A DNA stretch of 64,000 nucleotides, taken from positions 1 through 64,000 of the forward strand of contig CAZIBN010000004.1 of the NCBI GenBank assembly GCA_964537395.1, given 5' to 3'. Below, in pieces: positions 8,434 through 17,380 of the stretch (the first letter of the stretch is position 1; the number at the start of each line of letters is the position of its first letter). Position numbers and translations under genes: made by a program. This stretch comes from GWA2-66-18 sp964537395 (GTDB lineage Bacteria; Elusimicrobiota; Elusimicrobia; UBA1565; UBA9628). Under the pieces are notes generated by a model, which was not told where the DNA came from, did not search any database, and was given only the letters and a program-made list of their open reading frames with translations.

Positions 8434-9486
8434 ATGCTCGATTTCGACCCCAATTCCGCGCCCGGCGAAGACACCGGAGTCTTCGGACTCCCCCATAAAG
8501 AAAAGGATTCCGCGCTGGTCCTCGTTCCTGTGCCGTGGGAGGCGACCACCTCTTACGGCGGCGGCACTTCCAAGGGCCCCGCGGCGATCCTCGCGGCCAG
8601 CGGCCAGGTCGACCTGTTCGACGGCGAGGTGCATCGGCCGTACGAACCGGGGATCTTCATGAGGCCCGAATCCAGGGAGGTGCGGGCCTGGAACAAAACG
8701 GCGAAGGCCGCGGCGCAGAAGATCATCAAGGAAGGCGGGCGCATCGACGGGAATAAGAAGCTTCAGAAAGCGCTTCAGGTCGCGAATGACCTCGGCAGCA
8801 AGCTGAACGAATGGGTGTACCGCGAAACGAAGGGTCTCATGGACGCCGGAAAGATCGTGGGCATCGTCGGCGGGGACCACAGCGTGCCTTACGGCGCGTT
8901 CCGCGCCGCGGCGGAGCACCACGGCGATTTCGGATTGCTTCACTTCGACGCTCACTCCGACACGCGCGTCGCCTACGAGGGCTTCACCTGGTCGCACGCG
9001 TCCATCATGTACAACGCGATGGAGAACATCCCTCAGATCTCCCGGATCGTCCAGGTCGGCATCCGCGACTTCTGCGAGCAGGAGCACGAGTTCACGCGCG
9101 CGCTGGGCGCACGCGCGAAAATCTTCCATGACCGCGACCTGGCCAAACGCCGTTTCGCCGGCGAGCCGTGGACGAAGACCGCAGGCGAGATCGTCGCCGC
9201 CCTGCCGCAGCAGGTCTGGATCACCTTCGACATCGACGGACTGGACCCGAAGCTATGCCCTCATACGGGCACGCCCGTCCCCGGCGGCCTCGAGCTGGCG
9301 GAGGCCGTGCACCTGATCGGGCTCGTCGCGCGCTCCGGGCGCAAAATCATCGGCTTCGACCTCAATGAGGTCTCCCCCGCGCCCGACGGCCGCGACGAGT
9401 GGGACGCCAACGTCGGCATGCGGCTGCTGTACAAGCTCATCGCCTGGACCTTCGTCAGCCGCGGCCTGCGCAAAGCCCGCGAATGA
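8434..9486 (+). CDS. Agmatinase/arginase-family ureohydrolase
   Basis: This 350-residue member of the manganese ureohydrolase family has all metal-binding motifs: GGDHSVPYG, LHFDAHSDTR (DxHxD) and FDIDGLDPKLCPHTGTP (DxDxxDP), plus a C-terminal DLNEVSP. It would hydrolyse a guanidino compound, most likely agmatine to putrescine plus urea. It has a longer N-terminal part and an insert (about residues 65-110) than a minimal SpeB, so a related guanidine substrate is possible. It follows the HDAC-like gene and its stop overlaps the next start (ATGA). Confidence 0.9.
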   Translation: MLDFDPNSAPGEDTGVFGLPHKEKDSALVLVPVPWEATTSYGGGTSKGPAAILAASGQVDLFDGEVHRPYEPGIFMRPESREVRAWNKTAKAAAQKIIKEGGRIDGNKKLQKALQVANDLGSKLNEWVYRETKGLMDAGKIVGIVGGDHSVPYGAFRAAAEHHGDFGLLHFDAHSDTRVAYEGFTWSHASIMYNAMENIPQISRIVQVGIRDFCEQEHEFTRALGARAKIFHDRDLAKRRFAGEPWTKTAGEIVAALPQQVWITFDIDGLDPKLCPHTGTPVPGGLELAEAVHLIGLVARSGRKIIGFDLNEVSPAPDGRDEWDANVGMRLLYKLIAWTFVSRGLRKARE

Positions 9487-10592
9487 AGATACTCGTGGTC
9501 ATGGGCACGCGGCCCGAGGCCATCAAGCTCGCGCCGGTGATTCACGCCTTACGACGGCGCAGAGGCTTAAAAACGTTCGTGTGCGCGACGGCCCAGCACC
9601 GTGATTTGCTCGATCAGGCGCTCCGTCTTTTTCGTCTGAAACCGGATTTCGATCTGAATCTGATGCGTACGGGACAAACCCCGAACGCGGTCGCCAAGCG
9701 AGTCATGAAGTCCCTCCCCCCCCTGCTCGCGCGCCTCAAGCCGGATATGGTGATCGTCCAGGGCGACACCACCACCGCCGCCGCGGCGGCGGTCTGCGCC
9801 GCGAAGCGGCGCATTCCGGTCGCTCACGTGGAGGCCGGCCTTCGCTCGTTTGATTTCAAGGACCCGTATCCCGAGGAGCTCAATCGTGTCCTGATCGACT
9901 CGATCTCTTCTCTCGTTTTCCCCCCGACGTCCGCCGCACGCGCCAATCTCGTAAAAGAAAAATTAAATTGCCGGTCGATAATATTGACGGGGAACACCGT
10001 GGTCGACGCATTAAATTCCGCCGCAGGCGGAAAAGCTCCAGGTCGCCATACCCCGCGCGAGGTGTTGGTGACCCTACACCGCCGCGAGATCCAAGGCGCG
10101 CCGTTAAAAAGAATTTACACGTGTCTTCTCAAGCTCGTCAACCAACACGAAAATCTGTTGTTCGTCTATCCTGTACACCCCAATCCGTTGATCTTAAAAA
10201 CCGCGAAGCGGATGCTCCAGCACCCGCGCATCCGTCTTCTCGACCCGCAGACGTATCCTGCGATGCTCGCTCTCCTCAAGCGCGCCCCGTTCGTCATCAC
10301 CGATTCCGGCGGCCTACAAGAGGAGGCGGTCTGCCTCAGGACCCCCGTCCTCGTCGTACGCAATAAGACCGAGCGCCCCGAAGTCATCAAAAGCGGCGCG
10401 GGCCGTCTCGTCGGCCTCGATCCCAAGAAATTGGCCTTCTGGGTCGGGAAGCTCCTCAAGGATCCCGCGCTCCTTCGCCGCATGAGCCACACCCCAAACC
10501 CCTACGGCGACGGCCACGCCTCCGAACGCATCGCCGCCGGCGTCGCCCACTGGTTCGCGTTAGCCCCAAAGCCCAAGGACTGGAAACCATGA
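9483..10592 (+). CDS. wecB: UDP-N-acetylglucosamine 2-epimerase (non-hydrolysing)
   Basis: This 369-residue GT-B-fold epimerase interconverts UDP-GlcNAc and UDP-ManNAc for surface polysaccharide synthesis. Seen: GTRPEAIKLAP at the N-terminus, VQGDTTTA, AHVEAGLRSFD, PEELNR, LVTLHRRE, YPVHPNP and the C-terminal ITDSGGLQEEA. The ATG at 9483 overlaps the ureohydrolase stop by 4 bases and begins exactly at the conserved MKILVVMGTRPE. It leads into the polysaccharide cluster that runs to 15.4 kb. Confidence 0.93.
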   Translation: MKILVVMGTRPEAIKLAPVIHALRRRRGLKTFVCATAQHRDLLDQALRLFRLKPDFDLNLMRTGQTPNAVAKRVMKSLPPLLARLKPDMVIVQGDTTTAAAAAVCAAKRRIPVAHVEAGLRSFDFKDPYPEELNRVLIDSISSLVFPPTSAARANLVKEKLNCRSIILTGNTVVDALNSAAGGKAPGRHTPREVLVTLHRREIQGAPLKRIYTCLLKLVNQHENLLFVYPVHPNPLILKTAKRMLQHPRIRLLDPQTYPAMLALLKRAPFVITDSGGLQEEAVCLRTPVLVVRNKTERPEVIKSGAGRLVGLDPKKLAFWVGKLLKDPALLRRMSHTPNPYGDGHASERIAAGVAHWFALAPKPKDWKP

Positions 10593-11629
10593 CCTCTATC
10601 ATCAAGGCCGTTTACCGTCGCCTCTTCCCAGTAGCCCTGCGAGAAAGAATCTCCTATCTCCGCGAGTGGGGCGCTGTCGTCGTCAACTACGCTCTGATGC
10701 GCTCGACCATCATGAATCTGTTCCATTCCTTCGGCGCCTGGCCGCACGCCCTCTACATCGAAGGCACCAATATCTGCAACGCCGCCTGCGTCTTTTGTGC
10801 CTACCCGCAGATGGAGCGCCCCAAGGTCACCATGCCGATGAAGACGTTCCAGAAGGCGATCGACGAGTACCTCGCCTTAGGTCCGGCAGAGGTGGATCTC
10901 ACCCCCATCGTCGGCGACCCCTTCGCCGATAAGCACCTCTTCGAGCGCCTGGACGATCTTTCCGCGCGGCCGGGCGTCAAAAAATTCCATTTCTACACCA
11001 ACGCGATCCTGATGAAGCCGTCCCAGATCGAGAGGCTCATGCCCTATGGGGAGCGCTTCCGTATTTTCTGCTCGTTCGGCGGCTTCACCCCGGAGGTCTA
11101 TCACCGGATCATGGGCGTCGATAAATTCCACGAGGCCGTGGCCGGCATCCGCGCCCTCATCGAGGCGAAGATCCGCACCGGATCTAAAATCCAGATCCAG
11201 GTCAACCTCCGCGTGCCCAAGGGCGACGAGGGCGGCGAGTTCTGGGACTACCTCCAACTCCGAAAAAAGGAAGGCGCCATCACCCTCGACGGCGTGGCCG
11301 ACTACGACAACTGGGGCGGGAAGATCCTCAATGAGACGCTGAACGCGGCCGGCTTGATCCCCAAGCCTCCCCCCGTGCACCAGGGCGCATGCCGCCGACT
11401 CCTCACCGGCCCGGTCATCCTCTCCGACGGGCGGGTCAACGCCTGCTGCTGCCGGGACGTGGAGGCCACGCTCATCATCGGGGACATCAACAAGGAGCCT
11501 CTGAAAGAAATCCTCTCCGGGCCGGGCCTCAAGGATCTGTTGAGGCGTCACGCGCAGGGGGATTTCCCCGAGATCTGCAAAACCTGCACGAAATACCAGT
11601 CCGTGTGGGCCGGGGTCAGGGACGAGTAG
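10589..11629 (+). CDS. Radical SAM protein with SPASM-type C-terminal cluster
   Basis: The 346-residue protein has the radical-SAM iron-sulfur motif CNAACVFC (CxxxCxxC) near residue 62 and a cysteine-rich C-terminal region (GACRRL, NACCCRD, CKTCTKY) typical of SPASM or twitch auxiliary clusters. The N-terminal 50 residues are basic and hydrophobic. It overlaps the wecB-like gene by 4 bases and lies in a polysaccharide cluster, so it may modify a sugar or lipid carrier. The substrate is unknown. It overlaps the convergent methyltransferase gene by 14 bases. Confidence 0.88.
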   Translation: MTSIIKAVYRRLFPVALRERISYLREWGAVVVNYALMRSTIMNLFHSFGAWPHALYIEGTNICNAACVFCAYPQMERPKVTMPMKTFQKAIDEYLALGPAEVDLTPIVGDPFADKHLFERLDDLSARPGVKKFHFYTNAILMKPSQIERLMPYGERFRIFCSFGGFTPEVYHRIMGVDKFHEAVAGIRALIEAKIRTGSKIQIQVNLRVPKGDEGGEFWDYLQLRKKEGAITLDGVADYDNWGGKILNETLNAAGLIPKPPPVHQGACRRLLTGPVILSDGRVNACCCRDVEATLIIGDINKEPLKEILSGPGLKDLLRRHAQGDFPEICKTCTKYQSVWAGVRDE

Positions 11630-12662
11630 CGGGCTTACGGGCCACCAGGCACAGGCAGTCGCCTTTACGATCGGGCATCAGAAGGCAAACCGCCAAGGCC
11701 ACCGGGATCAGGAACGGGAACATCACGACCTTGAAGGCGTCCCGGAGCACGACCTCGATCCGGCGCCGGCTCGCCTTGTCCGCGATCCGGGATTTCACGC
11801 CCGTCAGGGACTTCCCCTCCGCGCCGGCGTCCTCGGCCAGCAGGTCGGTCAAGGTCTTCTTCGCGCCCGCCTTTCCTCCGTACAGCAGACGCTTGACCCC
11901 CGACAGGGCGATCGGGAACAGCTTGTAGAAAAGCTGATCCGAGTAGGACTGGAAGGTGAAGTCGCTCACCCGGACCTCCAGGACCTCCAGGCCGTGGCGC
12001 TTCGCCAGGTCCGACAGGGCTGACGCGGTCCAGCGTGTGTTATGGTTGGGCGGGAAATCCCAGGCCTCGCGCTCGAGAACGCGTATCCGATCATTGTTGG
12101 GGACCGTGACGACAAGAGCCCCCCCAGGCTGGATAAGCCGGACGATATGCCCGAACGAGCGCCCGGGCTCCGACAGGTGCTCGAGCACGTCGAAAATGGT
12201 GACGACATCGTAAGGCTGAAGCCCGGGCCGTTCGACCAGCTCCTGGATCTCGCCGATCTCGACGGTGTAGTTGCCCTTCCGCCGGCGCGCCATGTCGGGG
12301 TTTCCCTCCAGCCCGGACAAGGCCCCCCGCCAGCCTTCCTCGCCGGCTCGCACGAGGAAGCGCCCGTCCCCGCTGCCGATGTCCAGGAGGCGTCCATGAA
12401 GATCGAGCTCGCGCGCCTTGGAGAAGAAGAAATTGAAGCGCCAGTCTTTTTTTGGCGACGGGTGGATGATCCACTCCGCTTCGGAGTAGAGATGGGCGGC
12501 CTTCGTGTACCACTCCCGGAGCGGGAACTCCGGCGGTATGACGGAAAACGTCACGCCGCACCGGCCGCAGACATGGATGTCGAAATCCTGACCGAAGAGC
12601 GGCTCCCGGAAGGTCTCGCGCGGAAGGCTCTCGGCGGGCGCGGCGCAGGCGGTGCAATTCAT
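11616..12662 (-). CDS. Class I SAM-dependent methyltransferase with N-terminal zinc ribbon
   Basis: The 348-residue protein starts with a probable zinc ribbon (MNCTACAAP followed by VCGRCGV), then a methyltransferase domain with LLDIGSGDGRFLV (SAM-binding motif I) and YDVVTIFDVLEHL (motif II), as in Methyltransf_23 proteins of O-antigen and capsule clusters. The C-terminal 80 residues carry a hydrophobic stretch (VVMFPFLIPVALAVCLLM) that may anchor it to the membrane. The ATG at 12662 is chosen because the zinc ribbon begins there. It shares direction with the glycosyltransferase and flippase genes. Confidence 0.85.
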   Translation of the reverse strand: MNCTACAAPAESLPRETFREPLFGQDFDIHVCGRCGVTFSVIPPEFPLREWYTKAAHLYSEAEWIIHPSPKKDWRFNFFFSKARELDLHGRLLDIGSGDGRFLVRAGEEGWRGALSGLEGNPDMARRRKGNYTVEIGEIQELVERPGLQPYDVVTIFDVLEHLSEPGRSFGHIVRLIQPGGALVVTVPNNDRIRVLEREAWDFPPNHNTRWTASALSDLAKRHGLEVLEVRVSDFTFQSYSDQLFYKLFPIALSGVKRLLYGGKAGAKKTLTDLLAEDAGAEGKSLTGVKSRIADKASRRRIEVVLRDAFKVVMFPFLIPVALAVCLLMPDRKGDCLCLVARKPATRP

Positions 12663-12672
12663 CGGCGGCATT

Positions 12673-13863
12673 CTAGCAAGAACGGTCCGACCAGGCGCCG
12701 ATCTTACGGCGCAAGATGTCCAGGCCCCGACCGACCCCGCCCGCGACGCCGGCCAGCAAGGCCGCGGGCCCGTGCTGGAACAGCTCGGACGCCATCGCGC
12801 CGCAAGCCCCGAGGCGTCCGTGCAAAAGAAGGGACAGAGCGTGTACGAAAAGATCGGCGATCTGGCGCGCTTTGAATTCCGGGCTGATCTGGAACGCGGC
12901 CGGCCGCCGCGCCCCGGCAAAAGCCACGTTCAGCCCGCTCATAACCGCATCGAAGGAAGGCCCTTCCTCGTACTCCCGAAGCGCCCGCGCATAAGCGGAA
13001 GCCGCGACCCTCTCCCTTTCCTCATCGTGGGACAGGTAATAGCGCACCTTCTCAAGCAGGGTCTGTCGGTCGGTGAAGCAGTCGAGCTCCTTGCCGATCT
13101 CGAAGATATGAGGCAGGGCGGGGTAGTATTCGCTCAGGCAGAAGGAGCGCGTCATGGCGACCTCGATCGTCCGCCCCTTGTGCCCCATGGTTTTATCGGC
13201 CGTGGGATTTTCAAGCCGGCTGAAGCTGAGGTTGATCTTGCTGCGATTGAATATCTTCGGCACCTCGGAATTAGGGATAAAGCCGTTGCTTGAGCCGAAG
13301 CCATAGCTTTCGACCTTGATCCCGCTGGCGAAAAGGAAATCCACATACTCCTTTCGATCTGTCTTCCCGCAATTACCCACGAAGGAAACATCGATATCCT
13401 TGGGCAGGTCGAGCACGGGGAACAGCTCACGCGAAACGCTGTTCAGGCAAAGGATCGCAGGGACTCCGAGCGCCTGGTAGGCGGCGACGGAGAAATAATC
13501 GGTCGTCACGACGGCGTCCGCCGCCTGAGCGTAGTATTTGGAATGGAGATCGAAGGCGCTCTCGTCGTCATAGCACGCAAGCACGATCTTGACGCTCTTT
13601 TTGAGCTCGATGAGGAATTCGACCGGCACCAGATAGCTGTCGGCGTAAAAGGTCACGAAGAAAACGTCGATCTTCTTCTCCGCGATGATCCGGGAGATCG
13701 AGCGCCTGGTTTCGACGATTCCCAGCCGTTTATACATCTCGATGAAGTTGAATTCGACGAGGCTGTCGCAACGCTTACGCAGGGCGCGGGTGTGGATATA
13801 CCCGTCGCAACCCTCCGGGGTCATCACCAGGACGTTCTTGAACCGCGCGTGGATTAGGGGCAT
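12673..13863 (-). CDS. CgeB-like glycosyltransferase
   Basis: The 396-residue protein resembles CgeB/DUF3880-type glycosyltransferases: a Rossmann-like N-terminal half (ILCLNSVSRELF, DVSFVGNCGKTDRKEYVDFL) and a C-terminal half with KINLSFSRLENP, KGRTIEVAMTRSFCLSEYYP and FEIGKELDCFTDRQTLLEKV. The last pattern is the nucleotide-sugar-binding region followed by a helix. It starts at the flippase stop codon (1-base overlap) and the methyltransferase follows 10 bases later, so the three form an operon for an exported glycan. Donor and acceptor are unknown. Confidence 0.8.
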   Translation of the reverse strand: MPLIHARFKNVLVMTPEGCDGYIHTRALRKRCDSLVEFNFIEMYKRLGIVETRRSISRIIAEKKIDVFFVTFYADSYLVPVEFLIELKKSVKIVLACYDDESAFDLHSKYYAQAADAVVTTDYFSVAAYQALGVPAILCLNSVSRELFPVLDLPKDIDVSFVGNCGKTDRKEYVDFLFASGIKVESYGFGSSNGFIPNSEVPKIFNRSKINLSFSRLENPTADKTMGHKGRTIEVAMTRSFCLSEYYPALPHIFEIGKELDCFTDRQTLLEKVRYYLSHDEERERVAASAYARALREYEEGPSFDAVMSGLNVAFAGARRPAAFQISPEFKARQIADLFVHALSLLLHGRLGACGAMASELFQHGPAALLAGVAGGVGRGLDILRRKIGAWSDRSC

Positions 13864-15380
13864 CAGATCGCGCGGGAGGAAAGCTTCGACTCCACCAAGG
13901 TCTTGATGAATTCACGATCTTCGTCGTACAAACCCACCCACATCGCCGCGGCATAGAGCAACCCGCCGCCCGCGCTCAGCAGGAGCAGGCGCGGCCACGT
14001 CTGCGCCAGCGCATGCAACGGGAACACGACCGCCAGAAGCAGGCTCGCGCTCAAGACCGGCCTATGAAGGACATCCGTGAAATAATCCTTCCAGGACAGC
14101 GCCAAAAACCTGCGATGGACCAGCCACACATTCACCACGGTCACCACTGCCTGGCTCAGGCACGCCCCCATGGCCGCCCCCAGGATGTGATAGCGGGGGA
14201 TCAGCCAGAGCCAGGCCAGGATGTTGAGCATGGCCTGCGCCCAGGAGCCCGCGGAGTAGTATTCCGGATGATCACGGCTGGTCGAGATGTTGTTCGGGAT
14301 GAAGTTGATCGCCGCGAACGCCTGCGTCAAGACGAGGAATCTCGCGGGCCACACGCTGCGCCCGACGAATTCCGGGCCCAGCCATAGCGTCAGGAACTGG
14401 GGCATCAAAGAGAAGAGCATCACCAGAAACGGCAGCACGATCCAGAGCAGGAACCGGGACGATTTGAGATACATCCGGACCAGCCGCTCACGGGCGTCCG
14501 GCCCGTGGATCTCACTCATCATGGGCAGGAGCACGGACGCGATCGTGGCGGGCAAGGTCTGCAGCCTCTGCAGCAGGCCCGCCGGCACGGAGTAAAGCGT
14601 CAGGTCGATCAAGGACACCGTGCGGACGATCAAGGTCTTATCCAGCTGGGAGTTCGCGATGGACGCGACGGGAACGAGCCAGGAGCTGATGCTGAACGCG
14701 GCGAATTTTTTGAACGATAGAGCCTCGCCGTTCTTGAAATCGCGCGCGGGCCGAAGGAGCTTCCACAGAACGGCGAAGAAGATCAGGCAGATTCCCGCCT
14801 GGAGCAGGACGTACCATGCGGCAACCCCCCCCAAGCCCAAGCCCTGCGAGATCAAAGCGGCGGCGCCCAGGGGCATGAGGCCGTTTAGAAGCAAGGAGAG
14901 GCCGGCCTGCCAGTCGAAGCGGTGAAGCCCCTGGAGGACGGCGCTCGAGAACTGGATCAGCGCGGAGAAGACCGCGCCCAGCGCGGCGGCGCAAAGAACC
15001 CAGGATGCCAGATCGAGCAACGGCGGCGGAACGTGAAACAGGCGAAAGGCCCAAAAACGGGCTCCGCCGGCGACCACGGCTGCGCCGAGCAGGGCTCCCA
15101 GGAGATGCGTCGATCCCGCGTAAAAGAGGATGTCCCGCAGGCCGCCGCGATTGCGTGAGGCGTGGAACTGGGCCGTGTACTTGATCGTCGCCGCGCTGGC
15201 CCCGAACGAGAGCAAAGACAGGTAGCCCGCCGTCGCGTAAAGGAGCACGTACAGGGCGTAAGTCTCGATGCCCATACGATGGACCAGGTAGGGGGTCACG
15301 AAGAAGCCGATCACGGCGACGCCGAGCTGGCCGAGCAGGTTGAATCCGGTATTGCGCACGAACTGCCTGGCTTTGCTCAT
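13863..15380 (-). CDS. Wzx-type polysaccharide flippase (MOP superfamily)
   Basis: The 505-residue integral membrane protein has about 12-14 hydrophobic segments and starts with the polysaccharide-transporter signature MSKARQFVRNTGFNLLGQLG, then GFFVTPYLVHRMG. Such proteins flip lipid-linked oligosaccharide repeats across the inner membrane. The ATG at 15380 is preferred over one 9 codons upstream because it begins the conserved helix. It heads the flippase-glycosyltransferase-methyltransferase operon and is separated from the upstream repeat-protein gene by a hairpin terminator. Confidence 0.88.
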   Translation of the reverse strand: MSKARQFVRNTGFNLLGQLGVAVIGFFVTPYLVHRMGIETYALYVLLYATAGYLSLLSFGASAATIKYTAQFHASRNRGGLRDILFYAGSTHLLGALLGAAVVAGGARFWAFRLFHVPPPLLDLASWVLCAAALGAVFSALIQFSSAVLQGLHRFDWQAGLSLLLNGLMPLGAAALISQGLGLGGVAAWYVLLQAGICLIFFAVLWKLLRPARDFKNGEALSFKKFAAFSISSWLVPVASIANSQLDKTLIVRTVSLIDLTLYSVPAGLLQRLQTLPATIASVLLPMMSEIHGPDARERLVRMYLKSSRFLLWIVLPFLVMLFSLMPQFLTLWLGPEFVGRSVWPARFLVLTQAFAAINFIPNNISTSRDHPEYYSAGSWAQAMLNILAWLWLIPRYHILGAAMGACLSQAVVTVVNVWLVHRRFLALSWKDYFTDVLHRPVLSASLLLAVVFPLHALAQTWPRLLLLSAGGGLLYAAAMWVGLYDEDREFIKTLVESKLSSRAI

Positions 15381-15407
15381 TTTTGTATCCACATGATACC
15401 ACGGCAA

Positions 15408-15439
15408 GGGCGCCTCCCCCTTATATAGGGAAGGCGCCC
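15408..15439 (-). terminator. Hairpin terminator between repeat protein and flippase
   Basis: GGGCGCCT at 15408-15415 pairs with AGGCGCCC at 15432-15439, and an inner CCC/GGG extends the stem around an A/T loop. It follows the stop codon at 15459 on the minus strand. Only a short T-run follows, so strength is uncertain. Confidence 0.6.
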
Positions 15440-15458
15440 CATTCGTGATCCGTGCGAT

Positions 15459-16010
15459 CTAGCGGCGGCCGCGGCGCTGAATGTTCTCTCCGCGCTTCTC
15501 ACGGCGCTCGCCCCGGCGCTCCATGCGCTCGCCCCGCTTTTCACGACGTTCGCCCTGCTTTTCCATGCGCTCGCCGCGCTTCTCACGGCGCTCGCCCTGG
15601 TTCTCGAGCCTCTCCCCCTTATTTTCCATACGCTCGGCGGCCTTGTCCTTGCCTTCAGCCTCAAACTTTTCGGATTTTTCCTGGAACTTCTCGCCGCGCT
15701 CCTGCATGCGCTCGCCCTGCTCGTCCAGCTTCTCTCCGCGTTCCTCGCGGCGTTCGCCCTGGCGCTGCATGCGTTCGCCTTTCTTTTGCTTGCGCTCGCC
15801 CTGCTTCTCGAGACGCGCACCGCGGTTCCCGAGCGCGGGGCTGGCGGGGATCGCGCCGCCGCCCGGGGCTCCGGGCTGGGCCGGCGTCACGCCGGACGGC
15901 GTCTGCTGGACGCCGTCGCCGCTCGTCTCATCGGTCGCGGCATCCCCGGCGCGAGCTGAAACTGAAACCATTAAAACGATCGCAAGCAACGCCCAAGTCA
16001 TCTTATTCAT
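15459..16010 (-). CDS. Exported charged-repeat protein (GER heptads)
   Basis: The protein starts with a signal peptide (MNKMTWALLAIVLMVSVSARA), followed by a short Pro/Gly/Ala linker and then about 120 residues built of seven-residue units around G-E-R/K (GERxxxx), almost all Arg, Lys, Glu and Gln. This predicts a long, highly charged helix or coiled structure in the periplasm or outside the cell. No known family is recognised. The start chosen is 16010 (GGGGG four bases before it); ATGs at 16013 and 16028 are alternatives. It lies just downstream of the glutamine-synthetase-like gene. Confidence 0.7.
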   Translation of the reverse strand: MNKMTWALLAIVLMVSVSARAGDAATDETSGDGVQQTPSGVTPAQPGAPGGGAIPASPALGNRGARLEKQGERKQKKGERMQRQGERREERGEKLDEQGERMQERGEKFQEKSEKFEAEGKDKAAERMENKGERLENQGERREKRGERMEKQGERREKRGERMERRGERREKRGENIQRRGRR

Positions 16011-16024
16011 CATTCCCCCTTTGA

Positions 16025-17374
16025 TCACACCCGTTCGAAATAACGGCCGCGCTCCCAGTCGGTGACGGCCCGGTCGGAAGCCGCCTGCTCGGCCTTGGCC
16101 GCATGCAGATAATGAGCGTGCACCTCGTCGCCGAAGGCCGCCCGCGCGGCGGCCGACTTCTCAAAGAGTCCGATCGCCTCGGTCAAGGTCTTGGGCACCG
16201 GAGAGACCTTCGCCTTGTAGGCGTCGCCCGCGAGCTCCGCCGGCGGGTCGATCTTCTTTTCGATGCCGTAAAGGCCCGCGGCGATGGTGGCAGCCAGCGC
16301 GAGATAAGGATTGGCGTCCGCGCCGGGGATGCGGTTCTCGATGCGCAGAGAGTCCCCCTCCCCCACGACCCGGTAGCCGCAGGTCCGGTTGTCCCGCGCC
16401 CAGGCGATGCGCGTCGGCGCGAAGGTCGCGGCCTGGTACCTCTTATAGGAGTTGACCGTTGGTGCGAAGCACAAGGAAAACTCTCGCGCGAGCGCCATCG
16501 CTCCGCCGAGGAACCAGCGGAATTCCTTGGTAGGCTTGCCGCCGGACGAGAACATCGAGCGTCGGCCGGCTTTATCCCACAAGCTCGCGTGAATATGGCA
16601 CGAGGAGCCGGCGAGCTTGTCGCTGTATTTCGCCATAAAGGTCAGCGACGCCCCCTTCTGCATCGCGATCTCCTTGGCGCCGTGCTTGTACACGGTGTGG
16701 AGGTCGGCCATCTGGACCGGGTCGGAGTACTCGAGGTTGATCTCGTGCTGCCCGGGGCCCCACTCGCCCTTCGAGTTCTCGATCGGCACGCCGGAGGCTT
16801 CCATCAGGTTGCGGATCTCCCCCACCACCGGCTCCTCGCGAGTGCCCTGGAGGATGTGGTAGTCCTCGATGTAGGTTCCATAATGCTCCAACCCCGTCCA
16901 ATTCTTCTTCTGGGCGGTTTCATAAGTCTCGCGAAGCAGATAGAACTCGAGCTCGGTCGCCATCTTGAGCGACCAGCCTTTCGCCGCCGCGCGCGCGACC
17001 TGGTCCTTCAATATCTGGCGCGGGGAGACTTTGATCGGATTCTCGTGCGCCGAATCCATCACGTCGGCGATGACGAGCGCCGTGCCGGGCTGCCAGGCCA
17101 GCGCCCGCCACGTCGAGAAATCGGGCATGAGAGCGAAGTCCTGATAGCCTTTGTCCCAGCTCGTCAGCGCGAAGCCGGGCACCGGATCCATCTCCATGTC
17201 GACGGTGAGCAGATAGGCGCAGGCGTGCGTGCCGTGGGCCGCGACCGACTTCGCGAAATGACGGGCGGTGAAGCGCTTACCGATCCAGCGGCCCTGCATG
17301 TCGGGCATCGCGAGGATCACCGTGTGGAACTTTCCCTTCTTGATGGCGGCCAACAAGGACGCGGCATTGTTCAT
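16025..17374 (-). CDS. Glutamine synthetase-family gamma-glutamyl ligase (PuuA/GlnA-like)
   Basis: The 449-residue protein is a glutamine-synthetase-fold ligase: MATELEFYLL (metal Glu), EWGPGQHEINLEYSDPV, SSCHIHASLWD, NSYKRYQAATFAPTRIAWARDNRT and the C-terminal RIENRIPGADANPYLALAA. The length and the NSYKRY/PGADANPYL patterns fit the gamma-glutamylpolyamine or gamma-glutamylamide synthetase group better than the housekeeping 470-residue GlnA with its adenylylation loop, which I do not see. With polyamine genes nearby, PuuA-like activity (glutamate plus amine plus ATP) is plausible. The start is supported by a promoter whose -10 ends 6 bases upstream. Confidence 0.85.
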   Translation of the reverse strand: MNNAASLLAAIKKGKFHTVILAMPDMQGRWIGKRFTARHFAKSVAAHGTHACAYLLTVDMEMDPVPGFALTSWDKGYQDFALMPDFSTWRALAWQPGTALVIADVMDSAHENPIKVSPRQILKDQVARAAAKGWSLKMATELEFYLLRETYETAQKKNWTGLEHYGTYIEDYHILQGTREEPVVGEIRNLMEASGVPIENSKGEWGPGQHEINLEYSDPVQMADLHTVYKHGAKEIAMQKGASLTFMAKYSDKLAGSSCHIHASLWDKAGRRSMFSSGGKPTKEFRWFLGGAMALAREFSLCFAPTVNSYKRYQAATFAPTRIAWARDNRTCGYRVVGEGDSLRIENRIPGADANPYLALAATIAAGLYGIEKKIDPPAELAGDAYKAKVSPVPKTLTEAIGLFEKSAAARAAFGDEVHAHYLHAAKAEQAASDRAVTDWERGRYFERV

Positions 17375-17380
17375 GGGCTG

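Noticed and set aside
15459..15840. Tandem repeats that could be a CRISPR array
   Set aside because: The period is about 21 bases, in frame with a coding GER heptad, with no unique spacers and no cas genes nearby.
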